This document shows, piece by piece, positions 33,673-44,049 of a stretch of 64,000 bases of DNA (its first letter is position 1; each line of letters opens with the position of its first letter). The notes below the pieces were generated by a model that ran no database searches, was not told the origin of the DNA, and was given only the letters and a program-made list of their open reading frames with translations. Made by a program: the position numbers and the translations under genes. The stretch comes from Chthonomonadaceae bacterium. GTDB lineage: Bacteria > Armatimonadota > Chthonomonadetes > Chthonomonadales > Chthonomonadaceae. The stretch covers positions 1-64,000 of the forward strand of contig DAIDKH010000012.1 in the NCBI GenBank assembly GCA_027450145.1, written 5' to 3'.

Positions 33673-36600
33673 ATGCGCATAGTCAGCATTAAAATCGATG
33701 GCTATGGTATTTTTCAGGATGCAGTCCTGGACAACCTCAACCCTGGGTTGGTAGTCATCTATTCGCCCAATGGCGGCGGAAAAACGACATTAAAGTCATT
33801 TCTGCAAAATGTGCTGTTTGAAGACACAGGCCGAAAACAGCCCAAATACCATCCATGGTACGGAAATCGCCATCAGGGCCGAGTCACTGTGATGACAAAG
33901 GATAAAGCCTCCTATGAGGTCGCTGCCGATTTCGCAGCAACTCGGCAGAACCGCTACACGGTCACGCGCCTCTCTGGAGCCCCAGCAGCCTCCTTGCCAG
34001 ACATCACTTCCCATGTGAGTCATCAACTTTACACAAGCATTTTTGCTATTGGACTCGATGATCTTCGTGACACAACACTGAAAGATGATGAAGTTAAGTC
34101 GCTAATAGGTGGTATTCCGCGTATCGGTGGTAAAAAGGGTCTCACCGGAGTCCTGCAGGCGTTAGAGAAAGATGCAGATCTTCTCTACAAGAAGTCCGGG
34201 TCGCAACCATCCCTAAACGTCCTGATTACCGCGTGGAACAACGTGAACGCTCAAATAAAATCGCTACTTGCGGAGCAGCACAGCATTGGCAATTTGGAGG
34301 ACGCTCTTGAAAAATGCAAGCGCCAAATTGAGGAACTCAACAACCTACTTGCGGGTGCTTTGGAGCGCGAACGTCACTACAAGCAATTAGACAAGGCGTG
34401 GGAGTATTGGCCTGAATTCCACCGCTTGGCCGGGCAGATGGATGCACTCGCGACAAGGGCGTCACGATTTCATCCGGATGGTGCGGAGAAGCTTGCCACA
34501 TTGCAGGACGATATAACGCGGTTGAAAGGCAAACTAACCGAGCAACGAAGGCAAATTGCGGAGGTTGAGCATGAGAAGGATGACCTGCAAGTGGATGATG
34601 GGATCCTTCTGGTGGATTCCAGAATTAGAACTGCTGAGCGGACTGTGGACGAATTCCGTTCCAATGAATTGGCGCTGCTGAAGCATCAGGATGAACTGGA
34701 GGATGCCCGTGCAAAGGCCCAAATCGCCATAAACCAGCTTCCAAACGATGGCACCTGGACCGAAGAGCGCGTATTGGCTACTAATCGGTCGACCACAGCA
34801 ACCGAACAGAGACGTCTTGCCGGAAACCTAGACAGGGCAGCCGCCCGGCTGGGAGATTGCGAAAAGAAAGTGGAAGAGATTTCCGTCAGTGAGGAGCTAA
34901 ACTCGGACGGTAACGAAGCTGCTCATGACGGCAGCAGCGCACTCCTGCAGAAAATCGACGAATTAAACGCATTACTTCTTGAATCCGCGCCTGCATTAGA
35001 TCCAGTAATTTTGGAAAAGGATCTTGAACCGCTAAAGCGTGATCTGGTTCTTTTCGAAAAGAACCAGACGACCCTGGAAGCATTGCATCGTCAAAGAGAT
35101 GATTGCCGGAATGCAATTGCCGCCTTTTTGAACGATAGCGGCTTTAGTAAGACAGATCTTGCTAACTTCAACATTCCTGCGGCAGAGCAGGCAATTACGC
35201 AATCTACGCAAGATTTGCAAAATGCACAGTCAAGAGTGAATGATGCAACTGATAGGCTGAACGAAGCACGGCACCAAGCGGACTCTGACAGCAAGGCCTT
35301 GGAAGCCGCCGAGTCGGCGATGCGTGATACGTGGGCCGTTGAACCAGAGGACGATACCCAGCTTGATATCAGGCAATCTCTTTTACGGAGGGCCCTAGGC
35401 TTACTTCCGGAACGGAGAGCGGCAGAGAGCGCAGTCATCAGGTGTGAGGCTGCACTTAAGGACGCCCAACAGGAGGCAGCCGCAGTAACACAACCACCTG
35501 CCACCGCAACCCGCAATCCACGGTTAACAGCGGGTGGGATAATGGTGGTTGCTGGATTAGTTCTTTCCATCGTCTTCCATACTAAAGTTCCTTTGTTAGC
35601 AGTTGGGATCCTCGTGCTCGCGGTCGGCGTAGCCCTTCTGGTTTGGCCCCAGCAACCACCGGTTACTGCGCTTCCTGCAGCAGAGGATCGTAAGAACGAG
35701 ATACTTAAGCGCTTGCAAAATGAGCTTGAGTCAGCAAAAAATGAGGTTGCAAAGGTTATTGAGAAGGGTGAAGCTTTAGCTAGGGAACTCGGTTGTGAGA
35801 TAAGTGACTCCGCTTTAGATGAAGCACAGAATAAGTTGGACACCAATAGGCGGGCACGGCGAAATTATGAGGTTAGCCTGGAGAAGATTGGAGCCCTGCG
35901 AGAACGGGCTGACGCTGCGGCCCAGAAGATCACGAATGCCCAGCAAAAGTTCGATTCGGCGGCTACAGATCTGCAGGCCGCACGTGAAATATGGATGAAG
36001 TTACTGGATTCTTGGCACCTGCCCAATACTACCTTGCAGTCAGAAGCGGTCGCCTTTTTGCGGTCGGTAAAGATGTACCAGGATCAGGTCGGTCATTTAC
36101 ATGAACTTGAGGATGAGATCCTTGCACTATCGTCCGAACAGGCTGCAATCTGCTCTAAAAGCATAGCTCCAAGCCGTATATTGAACGTTCCTCCTCCAAA
36201 CGAAGAAGCGCTACTCCGGTTTATTGACTTGGCTGATCAGGAACTCGACAAGCTGAAATCGCAGGCTCAACGTTGCGAGGCCATAAAACAGCAGATTGGT
36301 GCAGCGGAGTCTGATTTGCGCGTCGCCCGTAGCGAACAAGGTAACAGGGTTCGAACTCAACAGCAGCTAATTGCGGAATTGGATGAAGCGCGGCTGGATT
36401 TCCGTAAGGCGGAAACCGAATGGCGATCGTTTCTTGGCAAAATAGGGTTCGACGAGAACCTAGATCCTGAGACATTGGAGGCCCTTTACCGGCAAATTGA
36501 AAGCGCAGCTGCCAGCCTGACGGACGTAAGGGTTCAACAGGACTATGTCAGCAAACTTTGCGAACGACAGGCTAAGATGTTACAACAACTTAATGCACTT

Positions 36601-37656
36601 CTGACAGAACTTAAATTGCCGGCCTGTAGTACAGAAAACTACCTCGAAACAGTGGGGCAGCTTGCAGAGCGACTTCAGAAGGCGCAAGACACCTGCTCTC
36701 GGCAAAAGACATTGGATGCGACATTAGCAAGTGAACAGCGAGTCCTCCACGACCTCGGCTTAGATCTTGAAAAGCAGATGAATGCCGTTTCAAACCTATT
36801 TGCTGAATGCGGCGTAGAGGATGAAGAAGCATTCCTAAAGGGCGTAGAAATAAGCCGGGAATACAACAAGGTTCAAGCCGATTATAACAAGATCAAATCA
36901 CAATTGGAAGGTCTTTCTGCACCGGGTGAACCCTATGAAAGATTAATTTCGGAGCTTAGTACGATTCAACGTCCGATGCTGGACGAACAGGTGGAGGAAG
37001 CGAACGAACGTGTTGTCACGTTACGCTCATCATTGGATGAAAAGCGTCAGGAGCTTGGCAGGTTGGAACAACAGATCTCAACCGCAGAACAATCTAGTGA
37101 GATTGCCGAGCTTTTGATTCAGAAAGAAAGCCTTTCAGCACAGATTGCCGCTCAGGCAGAGCAGTGGATGATTGATAAGATTGCGGTGAACCTCATGACG
37201 AACGCGCGCCAGGCCTACGAGCGCGAGCGGCAGCCAGAGGTTACAAAATGGGCGGGCAGCTATCTCTCGATCATGAGCGGCAACGAATACAGCGGCATTT
37301 TATTGAACATGGAAAACGAGGAGTATGTACTGCAGGATGGTTCAGGCAAACCGAAGGATGTGCCGTGGAATCGCGCGCTGCAGGATCAGGTTTACCTTGC
37401 GTTGCGCATGGCGATCGTGAGGCAGCATGCCAGCACGCATGAACCACTGCCCGTAATCATGGATGATCTTCTAGTAAACTGCGATCATGATCGTGTAGAG
37501 GGCGCAACCAGAGCCGTGACGGAGTTGGCGCGGGAATTTCAGGTCTTTTATTTCACATGCCATGCGCCTACACAGCAGTTGTTGCGAGTCTATGATCCTG
37601 GGTGCGATTGCGTCGTTTTGCAGGACGGCAGGTTTAGGCGACAAACCCCAGTCTAG
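33673..37656 (+). CDS. SbcC/YhaN-like ATPase with long coiled coils and a central hydrophobic hairpin
   Basis: Rad50-type partner of the preceding nuclease, 1327 residues. The N-terminal lobe has IYSPNGGGKTTL (residues 29-40) as the phosphate loop, with Ser where the first Gly is usual. Long heptad-rich coiled coils fill about residues 180-600 and 680-1190. Between them, about residues 620-660, are two adjacent hydrophobic segments (MVVAGLVLSIVFH and LLAVGILVLAVGVALLVW) where SbcC would have a zinc hook. The C-terminal lobe has LQDQVYLALRMA and the Walker B PVIMDDLLVN. YhaN of Bacillus has a similar design. Ends at an intrinsic terminator. Confidence 0.85.
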   Translation: MRIVSIKIDGYGIFQDAVLDNLNPGLVVIYSPNGGGKTTLKSFLQNVLFEDTGRKQPKYHPWYGNRHQGRVTVMTKDKASYEVAADFAATRQNRYTVTRLSGAPAASLPDITSHVSHQLYTSIFAIGLDDLRDTTLKDDEVKSLIGGIPRIGGKKGLTGVLQALEKDADLLYKKSGSQPSLNVLITAWNNVNAQIKSLLAEQHSIGNLEDALEKCKRQIEELNNLLAGALERERHYKQLDKAWEYWPEFHRLAGQMDALATRASRFHPDGAEKLATLQDDITRLKGKLTEQRRQIAEVEHEKDDLQVDDGILLVDSRIRTAERTVDEFRSNELALLKHQDELEDARAKAQIAINQLPNDGTWTEERVLATNRSTTATEQRRLAGNLDRAAARLGDCEKKVEEISVSEELNSDGNEAAHDGSSALLQKIDELNALLLESAPALDPVILEKDLEPLKRDLVLFEKNQTTLEALHRQRDDCRNAIAAFLNDSGFSKTDLANFNIPAAEQAITQSTQDLQNAQSRVNDATDRLNEARHQADSDSKALEAAESAMRDTWAVEPEDDTQLDIRQSLLRRALGLLPERRAAESAVIRCEAALKDAQQEAAAVTQPPATATRNPRLTAGGIMVVAGLVLSIVFHTKVPLLAVGILVLAVGVALLVWPQQPPVTALPAAEDRKNEILKRLQNELESAKNEVAKVIEKGEALARELGCEISDSALDEAQNKLDTNRRARRNYEVSLEKIGALRERADAAAQKITNAQQKFDSAATDLQAAREIWMKLLDSWHLPNTTLQSEAVAFLRSVKMYQDQVGHLHELEDEILALSSEQAAICSKSIAPSRILNVPPPNEEALLRFIDLADQELDKLKSQAQRCEAIKQQIGAAESDLRVARSEQGNRVRTQQQLIAELDEARLDFRKAETEWRSFLGKIGFDENLDPETLEALYRQIESAAASLTDVRVQQDYVSKLCERQAKMLQQLNALLTELKLPACSTENYLETVGQLAERLQKAQDTCSRQKTLDATLASEQRVLHDLGLDLEKQMNAVSNLFAECGVEDEEAFLKGVEISREYNKVQADYNKIKSQLEGLSAPGEPYERLISELSTIQRPMLDEQVEEANERVVTLRSSLDEKRQELGRLEQQISTAEQSSEIAELLIQKESLSAQIAAQAEQWMIDKIAVNLMTNARQAYERERQPEVTKWAGSYLSIMSGNEYSGILLNMENEEYVLQDGSGKPKDVPWNRALQDQVYLALRMAIVRQHASTHEPLPVIMDDLLVNCDHDRVEGATRAVTELAREFQVFYFTCHAPTQQLLRVYDPGCDCVVLQDGRFRRQTPV

Positions 37657-37687
37657 CTGCTCACAGTTATATTTGTGTAGAAGTTGT

Positions 37688-37725
37688 ACAGGAGGCGTTA
37701 AAGCTCTATCACGTCTCCTGTTTTT
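37688..37725 (+). terminator. Intrinsic terminator of the SbcDC-like operon, overlapping the addA 3' end
   Basis: Ten-position stem (37688-37697 with 37712-37721, one G-U) and 14-base loop followed by TTTTT. The right arm and loop lie inside the last codons of the convergent addA gene, whose stop is at 37698. Confidence 0.8.
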
Positions 37726-40700
37726 GTAAATACTAACTTTGCTGTCACATATTCATTCGCCAGACCAAGCATAATTGTGACCGCGGTGCGATAAATCTCC
37801 AGTTGGCGGGTATGACGCTGCACCGCACGGCTCCGGTCTGCACTGGTGGGGATTTCATCTGTTTTGTAGTCAATTATGTGGGCCATTACAGGAACGTTGT
37901 TTCGGATCCATACTACCACGCGATCGAACACCCCGGTGAGCAGTCGACCACCGTCCATCTCCAGGAACTGTCTCTCGCGCCATACCTCAATCCGCTCATT
38001 AGGCTGCAATACAGGTCGCCGTAATACGTCGGCAATTGCCGGAAAACCAAGAGCGCCTTTAAACGCCTGCTGCCACAGTGCCATCTCAGGTGGCCGTGCA
38101 TCTGAGATGGCGCGGCGGACTGCTGCGGCTATCTCGCCGGATGCCGGCATTGAGGTGTCAGTCCATTCCACCAGGCAGAGCATTGCGTGTATCGCAATTC
38201 CTTGTCGCAAACTCTCGGCGTGGGCATCCACACCTAACAGCGTATCTGCAAGTGACGCGCGATAGTTCTGGGAAGCGCTCGGTCGTTCTGCTCGCATTAG
38301 GTGCTTTGGCCAGCCGCTAAGATCGCCTGGAGACTGCACAGGCTGGGAGGGTACCGGTACCAATGCGCCGCGAGATTCAGCGGTTACCATCCAATTAGGC
38401 TCCCCTTGCTCATAAAGAACTGTTATATCGGGTTCATCTACGGCAGGTCTATTCTCACCCAAACACTCCATGATATAAGTGGCCAGTGAGATCTTTGCGA
38501 CTTTTGCGGGTAAGAGTATATGGAGTGCATGTCGGGGGCGCGTCATGGCAACATAAAGTAGACAAAGTGCCTCGCGCAGATCGCGCGTTTTTTGTGCTTC
38601 CCAGATAGATTGCAACTGCGGGCAAATGGATCTAACTGCTGCGTTTGGGTAAAGCATTGCTGCCGTTACCTGCATTGTTTCGATGTTGTGTTCGATGACA
38701 CTAACTGGCCGCGACTCTACAGACTTTTCCAGCTCAGGTAGTATGGCAATGTCAAACTCCAGGCCTTTAGCTGCATGAATGGTCATTACGCGAACCGTTG
38801 AGAACGACGGATCCTCTACCAGTCGCGTATTGACAAGCTGCATAAATTCTGATGGGCGCACTCGCTTTGATTTGTCAAACTCATCGGCGAGCAGAATGAG
38901 CTGCTCCAGCCTACGCGCAGATCGTCGGTCAAGAGTTTCTGCCAGTACGCTAGCTAAATGAAGAAACGTAGTAGCATATCCTTCGGATACAAGGTGGCGA
39001 CGAAGTTCCCGAGACGATTTAAAGGCATCGGCTGCCCCATGTATGTTTAAATAAGCCGACAGTGGACTAACTGAAAGGTGGAAGGCTGAGGCTGTATCAC
39101 CGGGATGATCTGCAAGTTTCACTGCCGACATAAGTAATAGAACAGCTGGATCGTCGGTTAAGAGAGATTTCCCTTCGGCGCTCGCTGGTATGCCGAGCTC
39201 CTTGAGCTGAAAAATCATCTGGCCAACGCGTTCGTTGGTTCGCATAAGCACACCCACGGTTGCATCGGGGGCTGCGCGAGCTATTTCAGCAATTCGTAAT
39301 GCGGCCTTGCGTGTTGCGGTGCCAACGGGTACCTCAACAGTAACTCCACTGCCATCGTCATTTTCAGAGGTTTCGTGCCCAAAGTCCTCATGGAATTGTT
39401 CTATGCGAACATAACCCGGTACGTCGCGAGCAGCCTGGTGCGCTTCGTAGTTTTGCCTCCACCAATCTGCGACGCTTCGTGAGTGCTCCGCTAAGAGGCT
39501 ATCGGGTAGGTTTGTGTAGAGTCGATTAACTGCGTCCAGTACTATTTGGCTGGATCGATAGCTAGTACTGGTTTCGCTCCAACTCAAGCTCGGAATACTT
39601 CGGTGCAGATATTCAAATATCTCGGGCGCAGCCCCGCGCCATCCGTAGATCGACTGCTTCAGGTCGCCGACACAGTACAGCAGTCCGTAATTAGCACCGC
39701 GCGCCTCAATTTGGCGAATGAACCACTGTAAAATATCAAACTGTACTGGATCAGTGTCCTGAAATTCGTCAAGAAGCAAGTGGCTGGCGACGATATCCAG
39801 GCGAAATTCAATTTCTTGTGCTACATCGCCAGGAAGCATTTTTGCGAGCAATCTAGGTACATCCGAAAAGAACAGCAGCCGCTCGTTAGCCTGTTCAATC
39901 TGAAATTGATGATGAAACCTGGCAAGTAAGTTCAACACAGCTTGCGTACGTTCGTTGTACCGCTGTACAAGGCAGTATTTGGCGTGCTCGACCAGGGGCC
40001 GCACGCTATCTACGGTCGCCTCTAGCAGCGGGACATTGTAGTACGTTGGTGTGTCGCTCGTAATGGCTCTGGCAATCCCATTGCTGAGTAATTTCTCCCA
40101 TTTGGCACTTTTCGCGAGCGTGGTGAGCTCCATCACCGCTCTGGCAGTGCGCTTTGTCTCGGTGAGTGCAACCTCCTCCAGGCACCTCACTGCTGTCTCT
40201 AGCTGTGCGGCCGGTAGCTTCTCACCGACGGGTGTGGCTACAACCCAGGCATTTGTTGGTACCGCCACGTAATACCGATAAAGCTCAGGCAGTACTCTAT
40301 GAAGTTCACTCGCAACCCGTGCCTCGAGCCGCGAGTCTTGCAGTATATCCAACAGTTCAGCAACTTCGTTAGAAACGTCCCCTGAAAGTAGGGCATTGAT
40401 TGCGTTGTGGGCAATTCGGGTGGCCTCTGGCGATGTGGTGTCTGTGATCGTAACGCGAGCGTCATGCCCAAGTTCCAGTGCAAACGCCTGTAGAAGTCGA
40501 TTAAACAGTCCGTCTATAGTAGAAATCGAGACTCTGTGCATCTGCCTGCACAGGATCTGAAGGTTCTGTAAAATAAACTCTTGGTCGAGGTTGGAAAGCC
40601 CTATATCCCTGCTTAGTGCCTGTGCAGAATTCGCGCTCTTGGCAGCATCTGCAAGGCGGCTTAATATTCGCGACAGAATTTCTCCTGCAGCCTTTCTCGT

Positions 40701-40862
40701 GAAGGTAGCGGTAATGAGGGAAGAGGGCGGCGTTCCGGTAAGTAGACTACGCAGATAGCAGCTGGTTAGGCCATAGGTCTTACCGGACCCGGCAGACGCC
40801 TTGACACCTTGACGCGGGTGGTACGCGCTCGTACGAGTATCGTCTGAGGTGTTTGATCTCAT
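37698..40862 (-). CDS. addA: AddA-like UvrD-family helicase/nuclease
   Basis: Double-strand break processing helicase of 1054 residues. Walker A is ASAGSGKT (about residues 22-29), motif Ia ITATFTRKAAGEI, motif II LLLDEFQDTDPVQF, motif III GDLKQSIYGWRGA, and motifs V-VI VMTIHAAKGLEFD with YVAMTRPRHAL. The C-terminus has a RecB-type nuclease with GVFDRVVVW and HIIDYKTDE. It is shorter than Bacillus AddA (about 1230). Its ATG overlaps the addB stop as ATGA. The pair should act with RecA to load recombination intermediates. Confidence 0.88.
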   Translation of the reverse strand: MRSNTSDDTRTSAYHPRQGVKASAGSGKTYGLTSCYLRSLLTGTPPSSLITATFTRKAAGEILSRILSRLADAAKSANSAQALSRDIGLSNLDQEFILQNLQILCRQMHRVSISTIDGLFNRLLQAFALELGHDARVTITDTTSPEATRIAHNAINALLSGDVSNEVAELLDILQDSRLEARVASELHRVLPELYRYYVAVPTNAWVVATPVGEKLPAAQLETAVRCLEEVALTETKRTARAVMELTTLAKSAKWEKLLSNGIARAITSDTPTYYNVPLLEATVDSVRPLVEHAKYCLVQRYNERTQAVLNLLARFHHQFQIEQANERLLFFSDVPRLLAKMLPGDVAQEIEFRLDIVASHLLLDEFQDTDPVQFDILQWFIRQIEARGANYGLLYCVGDLKQSIYGWRGAAPEIFEYLHRSIPSLSWSETSTSYRSSQIVLDAVNRLYTNLPDSLLAEHSRSVADWWRQNYEAHQAARDVPGYVRIEQFHEDFGHETSENDDGSGVTVEVPVGTATRKAALRIAEIARAAPDATVGVLMRTNERVGQMIFQLKELGIPASAEGKSLLTDDPAVLLLMSAVKLADHPGDTASAFHLSVSPLSAYLNIHGAADAFKSSRELRRHLVSEGYATTFLHLASVLAETLDRRSARRLEQLILLADEFDKSKRVRPSEFMQLVNTRLVEDPSFSTVRVMTIHAAKGLEFDIAILPELEKSVESRPVSVIEHNIETMQVTAAMLYPNAAVRSICPQLQSIWEAQKTRDLREALCLLYVAMTRPRHALHILLPAKVAKISLATYIMECLGENRPAVDEPDITVLYEQGEPNWMVTAESRGALVPVPSQPVQSPGDLSGWPKHLMRAERPSASQNYRASLADTLLGVDAHAESLRQGIAIHAMLCLVEWTDTSMPASGEIAAAVRRAISDARPPEMALWQQAFKGALGFPAIADVLRRPVLQPNERIEVWRERQFLEMDGGRLLTGVFDRVVVWIRNNVPVMAHIIDYKTDEIPTSADRSRAVQRHTRQLEIYRTAVTIMLGLANEYVTAKLVFTKTGDVIEL

Positions 40863-43858
40863 TGCACGTTGGCCGTTTCGGGATTATTCCGGTGACCGGT
40901 TGAAAGCATAGAAGACGTGCATTGTCGTTTAATAACCCCGGCTCGAACGGGATATGTATCTAGGGCTATTCGTTCAAAACCATCGGCATATACTTCCCTG
41001 GGATCCGACGGCGGCCAGAAACAATGCGCCCGAACATTTCGGATCACGTTGTAGGCAGTATCGTCTGCGCGCGCAATATCCTCCGGTGTCCATGAATCTG
41101 CCATAGAAACGCCAATTTCCTCCAAAACGGCTGGCAGCAGGACGTAACCTGGCATTACAGAGACGTAAGACGGGTTGAACTGACGTGCTAAGTGTACGTA
41201 CAGGGGTAACTGCAGGTCGATCCAACGTTTGTCGCTCTTAGGACCCTTTCTGTGAATCTGGTCGGGCGTTTTGGCTCGAGAGGCGGTTTTGTAGTCCAAG
41301 ATCCTGCATTGACCCGATTTCACGTTGACATCTATTCGATCCACCCGTCCATAGATGGTAAACGGGGAGCCATCTACCATAAGATCTGCGCTGAGTTCCT
41401 GTTCCGCTGCAACAATGCGCCAGCCCTGGCTAAATAGTTCGTGTTGCTTTACCGCAAATGCCCGTAAGCGAGCATGAAGACGGTTACACTGTAACACTGC
41501 AGCGGCACGTGCGGCTTTACCTAGTTGCCGCTGCACGACGTCCTTGAGTGCAGTGGATAACTCTTCAGCGATTTCTTCGGCAGATTGCATGGATATTCCA
41601 TCTTCGTTCTCGAGAACGCGGTTGGCGAATGAATGTAGCGCAAAATGTGCAAGGTGACCAAACTGGTTAGCCGCAAGTTCCCGCGGATCCTCGTCTACGG
41701 TTCTTAGCCTTAATATGTGGCGCAGGTAGAAGCGGTATGGACAGGTAAGATAGTCGCGAAAGGCGGTGACATTCAACCTGGTGAGAGTAGTTGTAACCTC
41801 GGGCATTGGGAGCATGGCCAGTTTGCTTGTCTCGGCAAACGGGAGCAGAGGCTCGGGAGTGGATTGGTTCTGGTCGACGTAAAACCGCAATGTGCGCGCA
41901 ACCAGGCGATCATTATCACACGCCGTGAGTAGTCGGCTTGGTGCGAGCGGACTGTTATCGGCCGTCACTCTTGCGGTGACCACATGCGTTAGAGGCCTGC
42001 ATTTAAGTGCGGTGGATAATACAAAGAGATCCTGTGCATACCGTGATTTGTTACATTGCAACCCAAGCTCCTCCCGAATGGAATCTGGTATGAAGGGATC
42101 GGTGTTTACGCTCCTGGGTAGTGTGCCTTCATTTACGCCCGTAACAATGAGCACAGGCGAGTCGTCAAGCGAAACCTCTAGCCAGCCAGAAAGTTGAACG
42201 CTCTCCATTTCTTCCTGTGGCGTTATCTCCTTGTCACCCGCCTGCCAAATCAACAGCTCCAGAGCTTCAGCTAACGTAAGCATGCACTGAACAATTGAGG
42301 GGAGTTGCGTCATACGCCAGGCCCGCAAGTGGTCACCTAGCACTGTAATCGCCTGGGCTGACGGCTGGTCTTGCGGTTTGCTATGGCGAAACTTCCGACC
42401 TCTGTAAATCGAGCTAATTATGTTTCTTAGTGGGACTGCCCAATCAGCTGGAGAAGATTTGTGGCTGGTTGCAGTCTGTTCCAACCCTAGAATCAACTCT
42501 ACTGAGTGATTTAATTGAGGAGGCATAGCGGGCTCGCCCGCCTCTACTGTACCCGGGATTGCCTGCTGAAGGTAGACATCAAGAAGTGCCGATAGCGGTA
42601 ATCTCGTTGACGTTTGGTTCCGAGTTTGCCCCTCGTTAGCCGAGCACGTATGATTGCTACGTTGTTGACGCCATTCCCGGCTCAACCAATCCTCTATGTC
42701 AGGATGCCTAATCAGCCGCGCGAAAGCCTCCGGGCTATGCGAGCGAAGAAACTCGGCTAGAAGCCCCAACATTACAAAGGGTGGGGTGCGGGTGGCACCA
42801 TCAAGACTGGGGGGCCGTGCATCAATTCCGCGCAGCTCAATCGCTTGTTCTACAGGGCCAAGAAGTGTCTCATCTGCGCACGAGACAAATATGTGTTCGG
42901 GCCTAATTGTACCCCCGCCGGGCTGCGACGTAGTCTCGGGCTGCATTGTCTTTACCGGCGGACAAAGCAGTTCGCCTATAATTCTGGCGGTCTCCCGTGC
43001 CTGGTCTGTTGGTGACTGAACCATCGAGATGTTTCGATCATCCAATTCAACCGCGCGTGCTAGCCAGAAATCGGGGTTAATGGCTCCAAATTCAGTAAAA
43101 CCTTCCTTAAGGGTACCATCCGCATGGATCAGCGCGACAACAGGGCAGCTACAAACATGAAGCAGCGAAGTGACGGGATATGGAGCATCCATGATGCCAA
43201 GAAGAATGACAGTATCGTAACTAGCTCCAACGAATCCCACAGGCGTTGAAATGAGCGTTGCTTCGCGTACAGTTTCACGATCGTGCAACCCCGCCGAGGC
43301 CAAAATAGAGTTACATCGCTCCTGTACAGTGTCCAGCATCTGCCAGCGTCGTGTGGTTGCTGCACCATTTGTGGTGCGTCCTGAGGTGGACATCACCTGA
43401 GCAAACGTAACGCCACCTGCAGCGAGCTCTCTTCGAAGTTCTATGAGTTGGGCGGCAGCGCGTAGCCATGGCATCATTTTCCCAGAAGTGAATGCGCCGG
43501 GTATTAACTCCGCTGCATCCTGTGGAGTAAGAGATTGTAATGCGAATGTCATCGCCAAGAGGTGATCGACATCGCTCACGGTGGCGAGAGTTGGAGGATT
43601 TAGTAGTTCAGGAAGGTCACCGGTTGTACATATTACCGGCGGTAGAAGTCGGATTTGCCGGTCTTCGCCTAAATTGACATCGCTGACTTTAAGAACCAGC
43701 AGCTCCCGTAGGCGTCGCGCGGCACGACGAGACGACAGCACCACCAGACTGCGGGACATGTTCCAAAGTTCTCCTTCACAGAACTTAGCGAACATAAATT
43801 CCACCGCAAGGTGTAGTGCTGGTTTACTATCGCCTAAAAATACTCGCTCCGCCGGCAT
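40859..43858 (-). CDS. addB: AddB-like subunit with PD-(D/E)XK nuclease domain
   Basis: Partner of AddA, 999 residues from ATG 43858, which has AGGAG 7 bases upstream; the frame is open to 43933. The C-terminal part shows FRDYLTCPYRFYLRHIL and, further on, GRVDRIDVN and CRILDYKTA, the nuclease core. The N-terminus lacks a Walker A motif (it reads ERVFLGDSKPALHL), and only the first of the four cysteines of the AddB iron-sulfur site is apparent. The helicase-like part is thus probably inactive and the cluster probably absent. Assignment rests on domain plus operon with addA. Confidence 0.8.
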   Translation of the reverse strand: MPAERVFLGDSKPALHLAVEFMFAKFCEGELWNMSRSLVVLSSRRAARRLRELLVLKVSDVNLGEDRQIRLLPPVICTTGDLPELLNPPTLATVSDVDHLLAMTFALQSLTPQDAAELIPGAFTSGKMMPWLRAAAQLIELRRELAAGGVTFAQVMSTSGRTTNGAATTRRWQMLDTVQERCNSILASAGLHDRETVREATLISTPVGFVGASYDTVILLGIMDAPYPVTSLLHVCSCPVVALIHADGTLKEGFTEFGAINPDFWLARAVELDDRNISMVQSPTDQARETARIIGELLCPPVKTMQPETTSQPGGGTIRPEHIFVSCADETLLGPVEQAIELRGIDARPPSLDGATRTPPFVMLGLLAEFLRSHSPEAFARLIRHPDIEDWLSREWRQQRSNHTCSANEGQTRNQTSTRLPLSALLDVYLQQAIPGTVEAGEPAMPPQLNHSVELILGLEQTATSHKSSPADWAVPLRNIISSIYRGRKFRHSKPQDQPSAQAITVLGDHLRAWRMTQLPSIVQCMLTLAEALELLIWQAGDKEITPQEEMESVQLSGWLEVSLDDSPVLIVTGVNEGTLPRSVNTDPFIPDSIREELGLQCNKSRYAQDLFVLSTALKCRPLTHVVTARVTADNSPLAPSRLLTACDNDRLVARTLRFYVDQNQSTPEPLLPFAETSKLAMLPMPEVTTTLTRLNVTAFRDYLTCPYRFYLRHILRLRTVDEDPRELAANQFGHLAHFALHSFANRVLENEDGISMQSAEEIAEELSTALKDVVQRQLGKAARAAAVLQCNRLHARLRAFAVKQHELFSQGWRIVAAEQELSADLMVDGSPFTIYGRVDRIDVNVKSGQCRILDYKTASRAKTPDQIHRKGPKSDKRWIDLQLPLYVHLARQFNPSYVSVMPGYVLLPAVLEEIGVSMADSWTPEDIARADDTAYNVIRNVRAHCFWPPSDPREVYADGFERIALDTYPVRAGVIKRQCTSSMLSTGHRNNPETANVQ

Positions 43859-44049
43859 ATCACACTCCTCCGTTATGTTAAACCCAAACGTATTGTAAAG
43901 CGTAACCATTAGGTTAATATTACGCTGGCGCAATAATTGTCGAATTTATCGAAAAATTAATGCGGTTTAGCAGGATTAGCATGCTTTTAGGACTAAATTA
44001 GAACGCGTATACTACAATGAACAACGCCATTACGGAAACGGGAGATTTT

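Noticed and set aside
44017-44049. Earlier ATG for the GH16 gene
   Set aside because: It lies at the probable transcription start downstream of a TATACT box, whereas ATG 44050 has GGGAG.
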